Below are positions 1 through 6,424 of a stretch of 14,553 nucleotides of DNA, one piece after another. The stretch is from Thermoplasmata archaeon. GTDB taxonomy: Archaea > Thermoplasmatota > Thermoplasmata > Lutacidiplasmatales > UBA184. Where the stretch lies: contig JAKATE010000039.1 of assembly GCA_021828085.1 (NCBI GenBank), positions 1 through 14,553 of the forward strand, read 5' to 3'. The notes under the pieces were generated by a model. It searched no databases and was not told where the DNA came from. It was given only the letters and a program-made list of their open reading frames with translations. A program made the position numbers and the translations under genes. The stretch's first letter is position 1, and each line of letters begins with the position of its first letter.

Positions 1-1
1 A

Positions 2-79
2 CCGGGCGCCAAGCCCGCGGCACCGGCCGGTGCCAAGCCCGAGGCGAAGCCTGCGGCCCCGGCCAAGAAGGGGAAGTAA
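2..79 (+). CDS. C-terminal tail of an unidentified Ala/Lys/Pro-rich protein (partial)
   Basis: This is the last 25 codons of a gene that begins before the window, ending in TAA at 77-79. The residues are nearly all Ala, Lys, Pro and Gly, in an imperfectly repeated AKP/EAKPAAPAK pattern ending in KKGK, which suggests a flexible basic tail. Such tails occur on ribosomal, nucleic-acid-binding and envelope proteins, so the tail does not identify the protein. Its stop lies 2 nt from the stop of the convergent uspA gene. Only the open frame, its composition and the neat convergent ending support it. Confidence 0.5.
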   Translation, partial: PGAKPAAPAGAKPEAKPAAPAKKGK

Positions 80-81
80 GC

Positions 82-522
82 TCACTCCTTGATCAGGAGG
101 ATGGGGCACCGCGCGTGGTGCACCAGGGCGTCCGAGACGCTCCCCAGCAGCAATCGGCGCGCCGTGGAGAGGCCGCGCGACCCGACCACGAGGAGCGAAG
201 GGGGGTGGGACTCCAGGCGTTCAAGGATCGAGTCCACCACGTGGCCCTCGAGCAGGAGGGTCCGGACGACGGGAGCCCCCCGGGCCTCTGCGCGCTCCTT
301 GCGGCTCTGGAGGAGCGCCTCGAAGAACGGGGTGTCCGAGGCGACGACGGGAGAGACCACCCAGGAGTCCGGAGGCTGGACCAGCGCGGGGTGGGGGACC
401 ACCGAGACCAGCGTGAGCTCCCCATGGCTCTCCCGGACCAGGTCGCAGGCCATGTCCAGGGCGTGGTCGGACTGGGGGGAGCCGTCGAGCGCGACGAGGA
501 CGTGGGAGAAGAGCTCGTTCAC
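82..522 (-). CDS. Universal stress protein (UspA family)
   Basis: A single-domain universal stress protein of 146 aa, the usual length. The N-terminus has the Usp strand-loop HVLVALDGSPQSDHAL (residues 7-22). The C-terminus carries the complete ATP-binding signature G-x2-G-x9-G-S, from GSRG at 114-117 to GS at 127-128, followed by the final strand CPILLIKE. It is therefore likely an ATP-binding cytosolic Usp, although its target is unknown. I start it at GTG 522 because the Usp fold begins right there and no ATG lies just upstream. The frame stays open well upstream, and a purine-rich GGAGGG lies about 15 nt before the GTG, rather far for a ribosome site. It diverges from the zinc-ribbon gene at 640. 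Confidence 0.88.
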   Translation of the reverse strand: MNELFSHVLVALDGSPQSDHALDMACDLVRESHGELTLVSVVPHPALVQPPDSWVVSPVVASDTPFFEALLQSRKERAEARGAPVVRTLLLEGHVVDSILERLESHPPSLLVVGSRGLSTARRLLLGSVSDALVHHARCPILLIKE

Positions 523-598
523 GCCCCTGAGAAGGCTCCCTCCGTAGAAGGAGGTTCCGCCTTCCCTTCGGCCCCACAGCCTCCAGTTCCCCCCAAGG

Positions 599-605
599 AA
601 TTTAA
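599..605. promoter_or_regulatory. TATA-like box between divergent uspA and zinc-ribbon genes
   Basis: AATTTAA (reading TTAAATT on the minus strand) is one of few AT-only stretches in this GC-rich DNA. It lies 34 nt before the ATG at 640 and about 76 nt before the GTG at 522. An archaeal TATA box here would start the plus transcript near 628-632, just ahead of the Shine-Dalgarno sequence, and give uspA a leader of about 50 nt. Being almost symmetric, it could serve both directions. The call is by position and composition only. Confidence 0.4.
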
Positions 606-628
606 CCGATGGGGCCAATTGTTCCCTG

Positions 629-633
629 GGTGA
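629..633 (+). promoter_or_regulatory. Ribosome binding site of the zinc-ribbon gene
   Basis: GGTGA lies 6 nt before the ATG at 640, a good Shine-Dalgarno match and spacing. It supports that ATG as the start codon. Confidence 0.5.
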
Positions 634-639
634 GGGTGA

Positions 640-1353
640 ATGGCGGAGACGTGTGCGCGATGCGGTTCGACCGATGTGGTCTGGGTCAAGGAGATCCGGA
701 CCTACAAGGACCTGGTCTACTCCACGGTCCTCTGCCTCTCGCCGGGCGTTCGCAAGGATGAAGGGGTCTTCGGGGCGAAGATCTGCAGGGCCTGCGGGTT
801 CACCGACTTCTACCTGCGGGACCTGGACTATCTTCGCTCCCCCCGGGGGCTGCCGCCCGGGGTGCAACTGGCCAACCCCCCGCCCTACGTCGCGCCGAAC
901 CCGTGGGGAAGCCCCCCGATCCCGCCCGTGGCGCCGCCGGCGCGCCCCATGGCAGCCCCTCCCCCGGGCTACCTCAGCGTTCCCCCGCCGCGATATCCCG
1001 CGGCTCCCCCCCCTGGGCCTTCCCCGGTCCCGAGCGTCCCCCTGGCCTTCTCGGGCGCATCGGCGGCCCCCCTGCCCGCGTCCGGGCCGGCCCCGGCAGC
1101 TTCGCCGGCCCCCACCGTGGTCCCGGCGGAGGGTGGGGTCGGACCTTCCGCTTCCGTAGCTCCGGTCGCGGCGGACCCCGCATCCGCTTCCCTGGCATTA
1201 CCCCCGGCGAAGGACGCGGCCCCGGAGCCTTCCGAGTCCGCCGCCGAGCCTGGAGAGGGCTCGCAGGGGTCGGCTTCCAGCTCCCCCGCCACGGGTCGAC
1301 GGCGCAAGACCCCCCGTCGCCGTCCTTCCAAGAGCGAAGAGGACGAGAGCTGA
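640..1353 (+). CDS. Small zinc-ribbon protein with long Pro/Ala-rich disordered tail
   Basis: A 237-aa protein in two parts. Residues 1-65 form a zinc ribbon with Cys5-x2-Cys8 and Cys49-x2-Cys52, ending in a GFTDFYLRDLDYL segment. It resembles the Zn-ribbon proteins common in archaea, which are often nucleic-acid binding or scaffold-like. From about residue 66 the protein is low complexity: PPP-rich to about 130, Ala/Pro/Ser-rich to about 215, then a basic block RRRKTPRRRPSK and an acidic end EEDES. No signal peptide or membrane segment is visible. A Shine-Dalgarno sequence supports the ATG. It is divergent from uspA and convergent with sodN. The gene looks real, but its function cannot be assigned; the basic C-terminal block hints at nucleic acid binding. 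Confidence 0.75.
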   Translation: MAETCARCGSTDVVWVKEIRTYKDLVYSTVLCLSPGVRKDEGVFGAKICRACGFTDFYLRDLDYLRSPRGLPPGVQLANPPPYVAPNPWGSPPIPPVAPPARPMAAPPPGYLSVPPPRYPAAPPPGPSPVPSVPLAFSGASAAPLPASGPAPAASPAPTVVPAEGGVGPSASVAPVAADPASASLALPPAKDAAPEPSESAAEPGEGSQGSASSSPATGRRRKTPRRRPSKSEEDES

Positions 1354-1367
1354 AACGGGCGAGGGAG

Positions 1368-1387
1368 GGGCGGGGACTCCCCCGCCC
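1368..1387. terminator. GC hairpin between convergent zinc-ribbon gene and sodN
   Basis: A perfect 8-bp inverted repeat, GGGCGGGG and CCCCGCCC, around a 4-nt loop (ACTC). It sits in the 51-nt gap between two convergent stop codons, where a 3'-end structure serving both transcripts would be expected. No T-run follows it on either side, so it is not a classic intrinsic or archaeal oligo-T terminator. It may instead stabilise mRNA ends. Confidence 0.4.
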
Positions 1388-1404
1388 GGCCCTCCGGTGA
1401 GCTC

Positions 1405-1926
1405 TCAGGCGGCCGGGTAGACGATCTCCCCCCCAGACTTCTGGTGGGATGGGAGCTTCTTGGTGACGACGTTCTTGGTCTTCCAGAAGATCTCGGCGAA
1501 CTCCTGGACGCTCGAGAGGAGGTCCTGGGCCGCGGTGGCGTCGACCTCCTGCCTCGCCTTGGAGGCCTGCTTGAGGATCTTGAGCACCAGCTCACTGGTC
1601 TGCGGGAACTGCTTGAGCATGTCCGCGGTGAAGTAGTCGCCCCAGATCACCCGGATCTCGTGCTTCACGCGCTCGGCGTGCTGCTCCTTGACGGCAGTGT
1701 ACCGGGAGATCCGAGACTGGGCGACCTTCTGCTCCTCCGGGGTGCCCGCCCCCTTGGCCTCCTGGATGAGCTGGACCATGCGCAGGACCGTGAGGGCCCC
1801 GATCTGGGCCTCATGGGGATCGTAGATCCCGCACGGGATGTCGCAGTGGGCGTAAGCGACCGCAGGGGGTCGAAGGGCGTCCAGGGTGCCGGCGAGCCGC
1901 GCGCGAACGTTGCCGAGCGTCTTCAT
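1405..1926 (-). CDS. sodN: Nickel-dependent superoxide dismutase precursor
   Basis: Ni-SOD, which converts superoxide to oxygen and hydrogen peroxide. The decisive motif is the nickel hook HCDIPCGIYDP at residues 27-37: His27, Cys28 and Cys32 become His1, Cys2 and Cys6 of the mature enzyme, with Tyr9 also present. The four-helix-bundle signatures follow (RYTAVKEQHAERVKHE, VIWGDYF, EIFWKTKN). The first 26 residues form a pre-sequence ending in AYA just before the hook; it has no hydrophobic core, so it is a maturation leader rather than a secretion signal. The ATG at 1926 sits 25 nt from a TATA box and has no ribosome site, fitting a leaderless mRNA. Oddities: Gly at mature position 17, His at the position aligning with Arg47, and a C-terminal tail of about 20 residues. 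The maturation protease gene is divergent next door. Confidence 0.95.
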   Translation of the reverse strand: MKTLGNVRARLAGTLDALRPPAVAYAHCDIPCGIYDPHEAQIGALTVLRMVQLIQEAKGAGTPEEQKVAQSRISRYTAVKEQHAERVKHEIRVIWGDYFTADMLKQFPQTSELVLKILKQASKARQEVDATAAQDLLSSVQEFAEIFWKTKNVVTKKLPSHQKSGGEIVYPAA

Positions 1927-1947
1927 GGCAGGGGGGAGGGGACGGGG

Positions 1948-1954
1948 ATTTATA
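1948..1954. promoter_or_regulatory. Shared bidirectional TATA box for sodN and sodX
   Basis: ATTTATA on the plus strand reads TATAAAT on the minus strand. It is the only AT-rich run in the 54-nt gap between the divergent sodN and sodX genes. Its centre lies 25 nt from the sodN ATG and 30 nt from the sodX ATG, the usual distance from an archaeal TATA box to the transcription start. Both starts are preceded by C-rich DNA without Shine-Dalgarno sequences. The simplest reading is two leaderless transcripts from one box. Confidence 0.65.
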
Positions 1955-1980
1955 GGGGCTCGCCCGAACCCGACCCCCAC

Positions 1981-2421
1981 ATGCCCGCGGGGAGACGGAA
2001 GGGGGGCTCCCGCGACTGGGCGCGCCGGCTCTACGCGGAGAGGTTCCGGGTCGAGGACTCGAGCATGTCGCCGCTCCTCGAGCCGGGGGACCGTGTCCTG
2101 GTGGACCGACGGGAGTACCGGCAACGACCGCCGGAGCCCGGGGAGGTGGTCGTCCTGAGGGACCCCGAAGGCTTGGTCCCCTACCTGATCAAGCGTGTCG
2201 TCTCGGTCACTCCTGGCGCGGAGTCAGGTCCTACGGTCGAGGTCCGGGGCGTGAGCGAGGCGGCGAGCCGGGACAGCCGGCGCTTCGGGCCGGTCCCGGT
2301 GGAGACGCTGCTCGGGCCGGTCTACTTCCGCTACTGGCCGACCTCCCGCCGCGGGCCGTTGCCCCGACCCGCGGAGCCCCCTCCGTCCGGACCGAGGGCA
2401 CAGGGCCGAGAGCCCAGCTAG
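1981..2421 (+). CDS. sodX: Nickel-type superoxide dismutase maturation protease (S26 family)
   Basis: A signal-peptidase-like Ser/Lys protease of 146 aa, expected to remove the SodN leader so that the His-Cys nickel hook is freed. The catalytic Ser28 lies in the box SSMSPLLEPGDRVLV (27-41) and the general-base Lys71 in YLIKRVVSV (68-76). The later block ASRDSRRFGPVPVETLLG (95-112) matches the conserved S26 region with SRDSR. No membrane helix is visible, so it should be soluble, as expected for cytosolic SodN processing. The last 25 residues are Pro/Arg-rich and look disordered. I start at ATG 1981 because the frame upstream runs antisense through sodN and the TATA box sits 30 nt away. Its TAG stop overlaps the hemH stop within a shared CTAG. 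Confidence 0.9.
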   Translation: MPAGRRKGGSRDWARRLYAERFRVEDSSMSPLLEPGDRVLVDRREYRQRPPEPGEVVVLRDPEGLVPYLIKRVVSVTPGAESGPTVEVRGVSEAASRDSRRFGPVPVETLLGPVYFRYWPTSRRGPLPRPAEPPPSGPRAQGREPS

Positions 2422-3347
2422 ACCGCCACGGGGAGGGGCCAGGAGGGGGCGTCGGCCACTTCCTGCAAGGCTTCCACCACCCGGGGGTCATCGTTGGGCT
2501 GGGGGAGCCGGTGGTAGCGGATCCCGTGCTCCTCGGCGAAGGCCCGGACCACCACGTCGAGGTCATAGAGGACCTCCAGGTGGTCGAAGAGGAATCCGAG
2601 CGAGGCGATCCACTGGTCCTTCGCCCCCTTCTCGGCCCAGACCTGCATGCGCTCCCGGACGTCCGGGCCGAGCCAGGGCTCGGTGGTGTTCCCCGCGCTC
2701 TGATAAGTGAACTCCCATCCCTTCAGATCCGCCTCGCGGACCACCTCTTGGACCATCTCGCCGATGATCTCCGGATACGGGTCGCCGGACCTCCGATGAC
2801 GTTCGGGGAGGCTGTGGGCGGTCAGGAAGACGACGGAGCCGTCATGGTCGGATCGGGGGAGGCTCCGGAGCTCGTCGGCCCAGAACCGGGCCAGGGCCTT
2901 CGAGCGGTGCCATCCGGCGCGGAGCTCCACCGCGATCGGATGGGAGGCGGCGCTTCGCCCGGTCTCGAGCTCCCTTTGGTAAGGTCGGAGGACCCACGGA
3001 GAGGCGAAGGGGGAGAGGGGGATCGCCACCAGGCGCCGTATCCCCTCGTCGGCGGCCTGCCGGACCGCATCGGCGACATGCGGGGTCCAGTGCTTGGTCC
3101 CCAGCAGGACGCGTCGAGGGGACCCCACCCCGGTGAAACGATCCTCGAGCCGCTGGCGCAGGCTCTGGATGATGCGAAGCTGCGGAGACCAACCGATGAG
3201 CTCGTAGCGCCGTCGGTACTCCTCCACGAGCGCAGGGCTCGGGGGTCGGCCCAGCACCTCCCGAAGGAAACCGGGAAGGTCCTCCGGGCCCTGCGGCGCC
3301 CCGTAGCCCATCAGGAGGACGGCCTCCCCGGGCTTCCTATCGGGCAT
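2418..3347 (-). CDS. hemH: Ferrochelatase, coproporphyrin type
   Basis: Inserts ferrous iron into the porphyrin ring; last gene of the heme operon. The 309-aa protein has family blocks in order: LLMGYGAP (11-18), YELIGWSPQLR (48-58), the catalytic His178 in TAHSLPE, GDPYPEI, YQSAGNTTEPWLGPDV (215-230) and the catalytic Glu258 in FDHLEVLYD. Length and blocks fit the short, soluble ferrochelatases (CpfC, as in Bacillus) that metallate coproporphyrin III. There is no cysteine at all, so no C-terminal [2Fe-2S] cluster, and no membrane segment. With hemQ in the same operon, coproporphyrin III is the likely substrate; that is inferred from context and similarity. The ATG lies inside the end of hemE (11-nt overlap), implying translational coupling. 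Its stop shares CTAG with the convergent sodX stop. Confidence 0.93.
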   Translation of the reverse strand: MPDRKPGEAVLLMGYGAPQGPEDLPGFLREVLGRPPSPALVEEYRRRYELIGWSPQLRIIQSLRQRLEDRFTGVGSPRRVLLGTKHWTPHVADAVRQAADEGIRRLVAIPLSPFASPWVLRPYQRELETGRSAASHPIAVELRAGWHRSKALARFWADELRSLPRSDHDGSVVFLTAHSLPERHRRSGDPYPEIIGEMVQEVVREADLKGWEFTYQSAGNTTEPWLGPDVRERMQVWAEKGAKDQWIASLGFLFDHLEVLYDLDVVVRAFAEEHGIRYHRLPQPNDDPRVVEALQEVADAPSWPLPVAV

Positions 3348-4380
3348 GGGAATTTCGCTCCTCCGAGTAGCGGCGGACGTAGCGGACGAGGGTCTCAACG
3401 TTTGCGGGGGTCGCGTCCGGGGGAACCCCGTGCCCGAGGTTGAAGACATGCCCCCGACCGTCCGGGATCTCCTCGAGGACCTCCCGGGCCCCCTGCTCGA
3501 TCTCACGGCCGCCGGTGAGGAGGATCGCCGGGTCCAGATTGCCCTGGAGCGGCCAGCTCGGGCCGAGGGCTTCCCGGGCCGCACCGAGAGGGAGGCGCCA
3601 GTCGAGACCGAAGGCATCCGCCCCGGTCTTCGGAAGGAGCTCCAGGAGGTGGGAGGAGCCGGTGGAGAAGTAGATCTTCGGCACCTTGAGCTCCGAGATC
3701 CCCTGGAAGAGCTCCTGGAGCGAGGGGAGGACCGCCCTCTCGTAATCGCGTCGGGAGAGCGCCCCGGCCCAGCTATCGAAGAGCTGCAGAGCATCGGCGC
3801 CGTGGCGGACCTGCATCCGGAGGTAGCCGACGATCGCCTCCCCCAGGCGGCGCTGCAGGAGAGCGAAGGCGTGAGGGTCGGAGCGCAGAAGCCTCTTCGT
3901 CTGGTGGAGCTCCCGGCTCGGGCGCCCCTCGATGAGATAGCTCGCGAGGAGGAAGGGGGTCCCCGAGAACCCCACCAGCGGAAGGTCGGGACGCCTCTCA
4001 TGGAAGAGCTCGATGGCCCTCCCGACGTAGCCGGTGTCGCGCTCGGCCTCGAAGGGGTGGAGCTCCTCGACCGCACGCACGTCCCGGTAGGGGCGTTCCA
4101 CGACCGGCCCGATAGAGGGTTCGAGGGAGAAGGGGACGCCCAGGCCGAAGAACGGGAGCGTGATGTCGGCGAAGACGACACCGGCATCGAGGGGGTAGCG
4201 TTCCACGGGCTCGAGGGTGATCTCAGCGGCCCGCGCCGGGTCCCGGGCGAGGTCGAGGATCGACCGTTCGCTCCGGAGCCTCCGGTAGCCGGGAAGATGG
4301 CGACCCGCCTGGCGCATGAGCCAGACGGGGACGCGTTCGACGCTCTCCCCCCGGAGTGCGCGGACGAGCAGCGAGGTCAT
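3337..4380 (-). CDS. hemE: Uroporphyrinogen III decarboxylase
   Basis: Removes four carboxyl groups from uroporphyrinogen III to give coproporphyrinogen III. The 347-aa protein is the usual length. It carries the N-terminal signature VPVWLMRQAGRHLPGYR (17-33), the catalytic Asp72 in FADITLPFFGLG, FDSWAGAL, FSTGSSHLLELL, LQGNLDPAILL and the C-terminal block FNLGHGVPPDATPANV. Its ATG overlaps the hemL stop as ATGA (4 nt), and its end overlaps the hemH start by 11 nt. Its presence commits uroporphyrinogen III to the decarboxylation branch, unlike the siroheme-dependent route of most archaea, which lacks HemE. It is soluble, with no export signal. Confidence 0.96.
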   Translation of the reverse strand: MTSLLVRALRGESVERVPVWLMRQAGRHLPGYRRLRSERSILDLARDPARAAEITLEPVERYPLDAGVVFADITLPFFGLGVPFSLEPSIGPVVERPYRDVRAVEELHPFEAERDTGYVGRAIELFHERRPDLPLVGFSGTPFLLASYLIEGRPSRELHQTKRLLRSDPHAFALLQRRLGEAIVGYLRMQVRHGADALQLFDSWAGALSRRDYERAVLPSLQELFQGISELKVPKIYFSTGSSHLLELLPKTGADAFGLDWRLPLGAAREALGPSWPLQGNLDPAILLTGGREIEQGAREVLEEIPDGRGHVFNLGHGVPPDATPANVETLVRYVRRYSEERNSHAR

Positions 4381-5687
4381 CGGCGCGCTCCCTGCCCCCC
4401 GGCCAGCGCCCGGAACGCCCGGGCAAAGCCCCGGCGGGCCCGGGTGAGCTCGAGCTCGCCCATCGCCGCCGAGGCGAAGGCGGTCTCGAGCCGGGCCGGG
4501 GGGAGATAGATCCCCGATCCCAGCGCTCCCCAGAAGAAGCGGGCGTAGCGCTCCCGGTCCCCCTTCTCGGCCTCCTCGAGGTTCGTGGGGTAGGCCCCCC
4601 CGAAGAAGAGGCCCAGCATGGAGCCCTCCCGGGCCATCCGGAGGTCGGGCACCCCGGCCGCAGCTGCCTCCTCCCGGAGGGCGCTCTCGAGCTCCCGCCC
4701 GATCCGTTCGAGCCGCAGGTAGAGGGGGCTGTCGAGCTCGTCCAGCGTCGCCGCCCCGGCGGCCATGGCGACCGGGTTGCCCGCGAGCGTCCCGGCCTGG
4801 TAGACGGGGCCGAGCGGGGCCACCTGGCTCATCACTTCCTCCCTTCCCCCGTACGCGCCCACCGGGAGTCCTCCCCCGATGATCTTCCCGAGGGTGACCA
4901 GATCGGCGTGGACCCCGTAGCGGGGGTGGACGACGCCCTTGGTCAACCGGAACCCGGTGATCACCTCGTCGGCGATCCAGAGCGCGCCGTGCTTGCGGCA
5001 GGAGCGCTCGATCTCCCGAAGGAACCCGGGCTTCGGGAGGACCAGGCCCATGTTCGCCGCGATGGGTTCGACGACGACGGCCGCGAGGCTCTCCCCGGCC
5101 CGCTCGAAGGCGAGCCGGACCGCCGCCGGGTCGTTGTAGGGGAGGACGAGGGTCTCCCGCGCGAAGGAAGCAGGGACCCCGGCCGAGCCGGGACGGCCCC
5201 CGGCCGCCACGCCGGAGCCGGCGCGGACGAGCAGGCCGTCGGAGTGGCCGTGGTATCCTCCGGCGAACTTCACGATCCTGGTCCGGCCGGTGAACCCCCG
5301 GGCGGCGCGCACGGCCGACATCACTGCCTCGGTGCCGGAGTTGACGAAGCGGAGGAGCCCGAGGCCCGGGATGGCCCGCTGGAGGCGCTCCCCGAGCTCG
5401 TGCTCGAGAGGGGAGGGAGCCCCGAAGCTCAGGCCCCGCGGGCTCACCCGTCGGACGGCTCGGACCACCGCCGGAGGCGCATGACCGAGGAGGTTGGCTC
5501 CCCAGGACCCGACCAGGTCGAGGTACCGGGCGCCGTCGAGGTCGTAGAGATACGCCCCCTTCCCCCGCGAGAAGAACAGCGGGGTACCCCCCACGCCGGC
5601 GAAGGCGCGCACCGGGGAGTCCACCCCTCCCACGAGGACGCGCTGGGCCCGGCGGAAGGCCCGGACGGACCGGGGATGCTCCGGCAT
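4377..5687 (-). CDS. hemL: Glutamate-1-semialdehyde 2,1-aminomutase
   Basis: PLP enzyme that converts glutamate-1-semialdehyde, made by HemA, into 5-aminolevulinate. The 436-aa protein has the fold-type I aminotransferase layout: GGVDSPVRAF near the N-terminus (20-29), VNSGTEAVMSAVRAARG (115-131), FAGGYHGHSD (141-150), the cofactor Asp in IADEVITGFR (238-247) and the PLP-binding Lys268 in LVTLGKIIGGGLPVGAYGG. It follows hemQ with a 5-nt gap, and its TGA stop overlaps the hemE ATG. Together with hemA it shows a C5 (glutamate) route to aminolevulinate, as in archaea and most bacteria. Confidence 0.96.
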   Translation of the reverse strand: MPEHPRSVRAFRRAQRVLVGGVDSPVRAFAGVGGTPLFFSRGKGAYLYDLDGARYLDLVGSWGANLLGHAPPAVVRAVRRVSPRGLSFGAPSPLEHELGERLQRAIPGLGLLRFVNSGTEAVMSAVRAARGFTGRTRIVKFAGGYHGHSDGLLVRAGSGVAAGGRPGSAGVPASFARETLVLPYNDPAAVRLAFERAGESLAAVVVEPIAANMGLVLPKPGFLREIERSCRKHGALWIADEVITGFRLTKGVVHPRYGVHADLVTLGKIIGGGLPVGAYGGREEVMSQVAPLGPVYQAGTLAGNPVAMAAGAATLDELDSPLYLRLERIGRELESALREEAAAAGVPDLRMAREGSMLGLFFGGAYPTNLEEAEKGDRERYARFFWGALGSGIYLPPARLETAFASAAMGELELTRARRGFARAFRALAGGQGARR

Positions 5688-5692
5688 GAGCG

Positions 5693-6424
5693 CTAAAGGC
5701 TCCGGCCTTCCGCGAGCTCGAGCATCTCGGGCACCGTGGTCCCCAGGCAGGTGAAGATGGGGGTCTCGAGCTCGGTGTAGCGGCTGGCCTCGGTGGGGCG
5801 CAGGGCCTGGACCAGGTCCAGGAACTCTTCCGGCCGGTCCGCTCCGAAGGCGAGGATGAACTCCGGATCATCCAGGCCGAAGGAGTAGCCGGTGTGGATC
5901 TCCACGCTGGGGAACTTGTGCCCGATCCGGAAGTGCTCCCCCATCACCTTCCGCCGCTCCTCGAAGGGGAGACGGTACCACTCGCGCTTCTTCACGAACG
6001 GGTAGACGAAGAGGTACGGCTTGGATCCGAGGACCACGTGCCCTCCCTCCTGTCCCGCGTGGGCATGCTCGTCGAGGTACTCGGAGCGCCTCCCCATGCC
6101 GAGGTAGGAGTGGGAGATCTCCCAGTGGCTTCCCATCCGCGTTCCCCAGATCCGGGACTCGAGCTCTTGGAGGGCCTCCACGCGGGGGGTGACCATCCAG
6201 AGCAGGCCCTGGGTCCCGGCCTTCGTGCCAACGAGGGAGAAGGCGCGCAGCGTGAGGTCTCGGGGAGGGTGGGTGAGCACGGTCGCGAGCTCCTGTCGGC
6301 CGAGTTCGCGTTCCGGCTTCGGGCGCCAGCGCCACTCGGGGCGCAGCCTCCAGAAGAGGTAGCGGACGAAGTCGCGCTCCTCTTCCGGGGCGCCCTCCGG
6401 CTCCGTCGGGGAAGGGGCGCTCAT
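5693..6424 (-). CDS. hemQ: Coproheme decarboxylase (HemQ/ChdC, chlorite dismutase family)
   Basis: A member of the chlorite-dismutase fold family, here most likely the enzyme that oxidatively decarboxylates coproheme to heme b using peroxide. Within its 243 aa are FSLVGTKAGTQGLLWMV (62-78), YPFVKKREWYRLP (141-153), whose Tyr141 aligns with the reactive Tyr of HemQ, and the proximal heme ligand His164 in MGEHFRIGHKFPSV. The blocks YSFGLDDPEFILAF and TEASRYTELETPIFT resemble the Thermus/archaeal branch. I could not place the distal Gln/Arg that separates HemQ from true chlorite dismutase, so the role rests on the operon. The start is the ATG overlapping the hemB stop as ATGA (6421-6424); the frame stays open upstream, but that part lacks family similarity. 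Confidence 0.88.
   Translation of the reverse strand: MSAPSPTEPEGAPEEERDFVRYLFWRLRPEWRWRPKPERELGRQELATVLTHPPRDLTLRAFSLVGTKAGTQGLLWMVTPRVEALQELESRIWGTRMGSHWEISHSYLGMGRRSEYLDEHAHAGQEGGHVVLGSKPYLFVYPFVKKREWYRLPFEERRKVMGEHFRIGHKFPSVEIHTGYSFGLDDPEFILAFGADRPEEFLDLVQALRPTEASRYTELETPIFTCLGTTVPEMLELAEGRSL

Noticed and set aside
2..60. Short direct repeats containing GCCAAGCCCG near the left edge
   Set aside because: They are explained by the Ala-Lys-Pro coding repeat of the cut-off protein rather than by a separate DNA repeat element.
1444..1980. A longer sodX starting upstream of 1981
   Set aside because: It would run antisense through sodN, and the TATA box placed 30 nt before 1981 supports the short form.
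3346..5696. Long plus-strand frames opposite hemE and hemL
   Set aside because: They are shadows of high-GC coding DNA with low-complexity translations and no start signals; hemE and hemL are certain on the minus strand.
5693..6424. Reading this gene as a true chlorite dismutase
   Set aside because: The fold family is shared, but the operon holds every other heme enzyme except the oxidase and has no perchlorate or chlorate reductase genes, so coproheme decarboxylase is far more likely.
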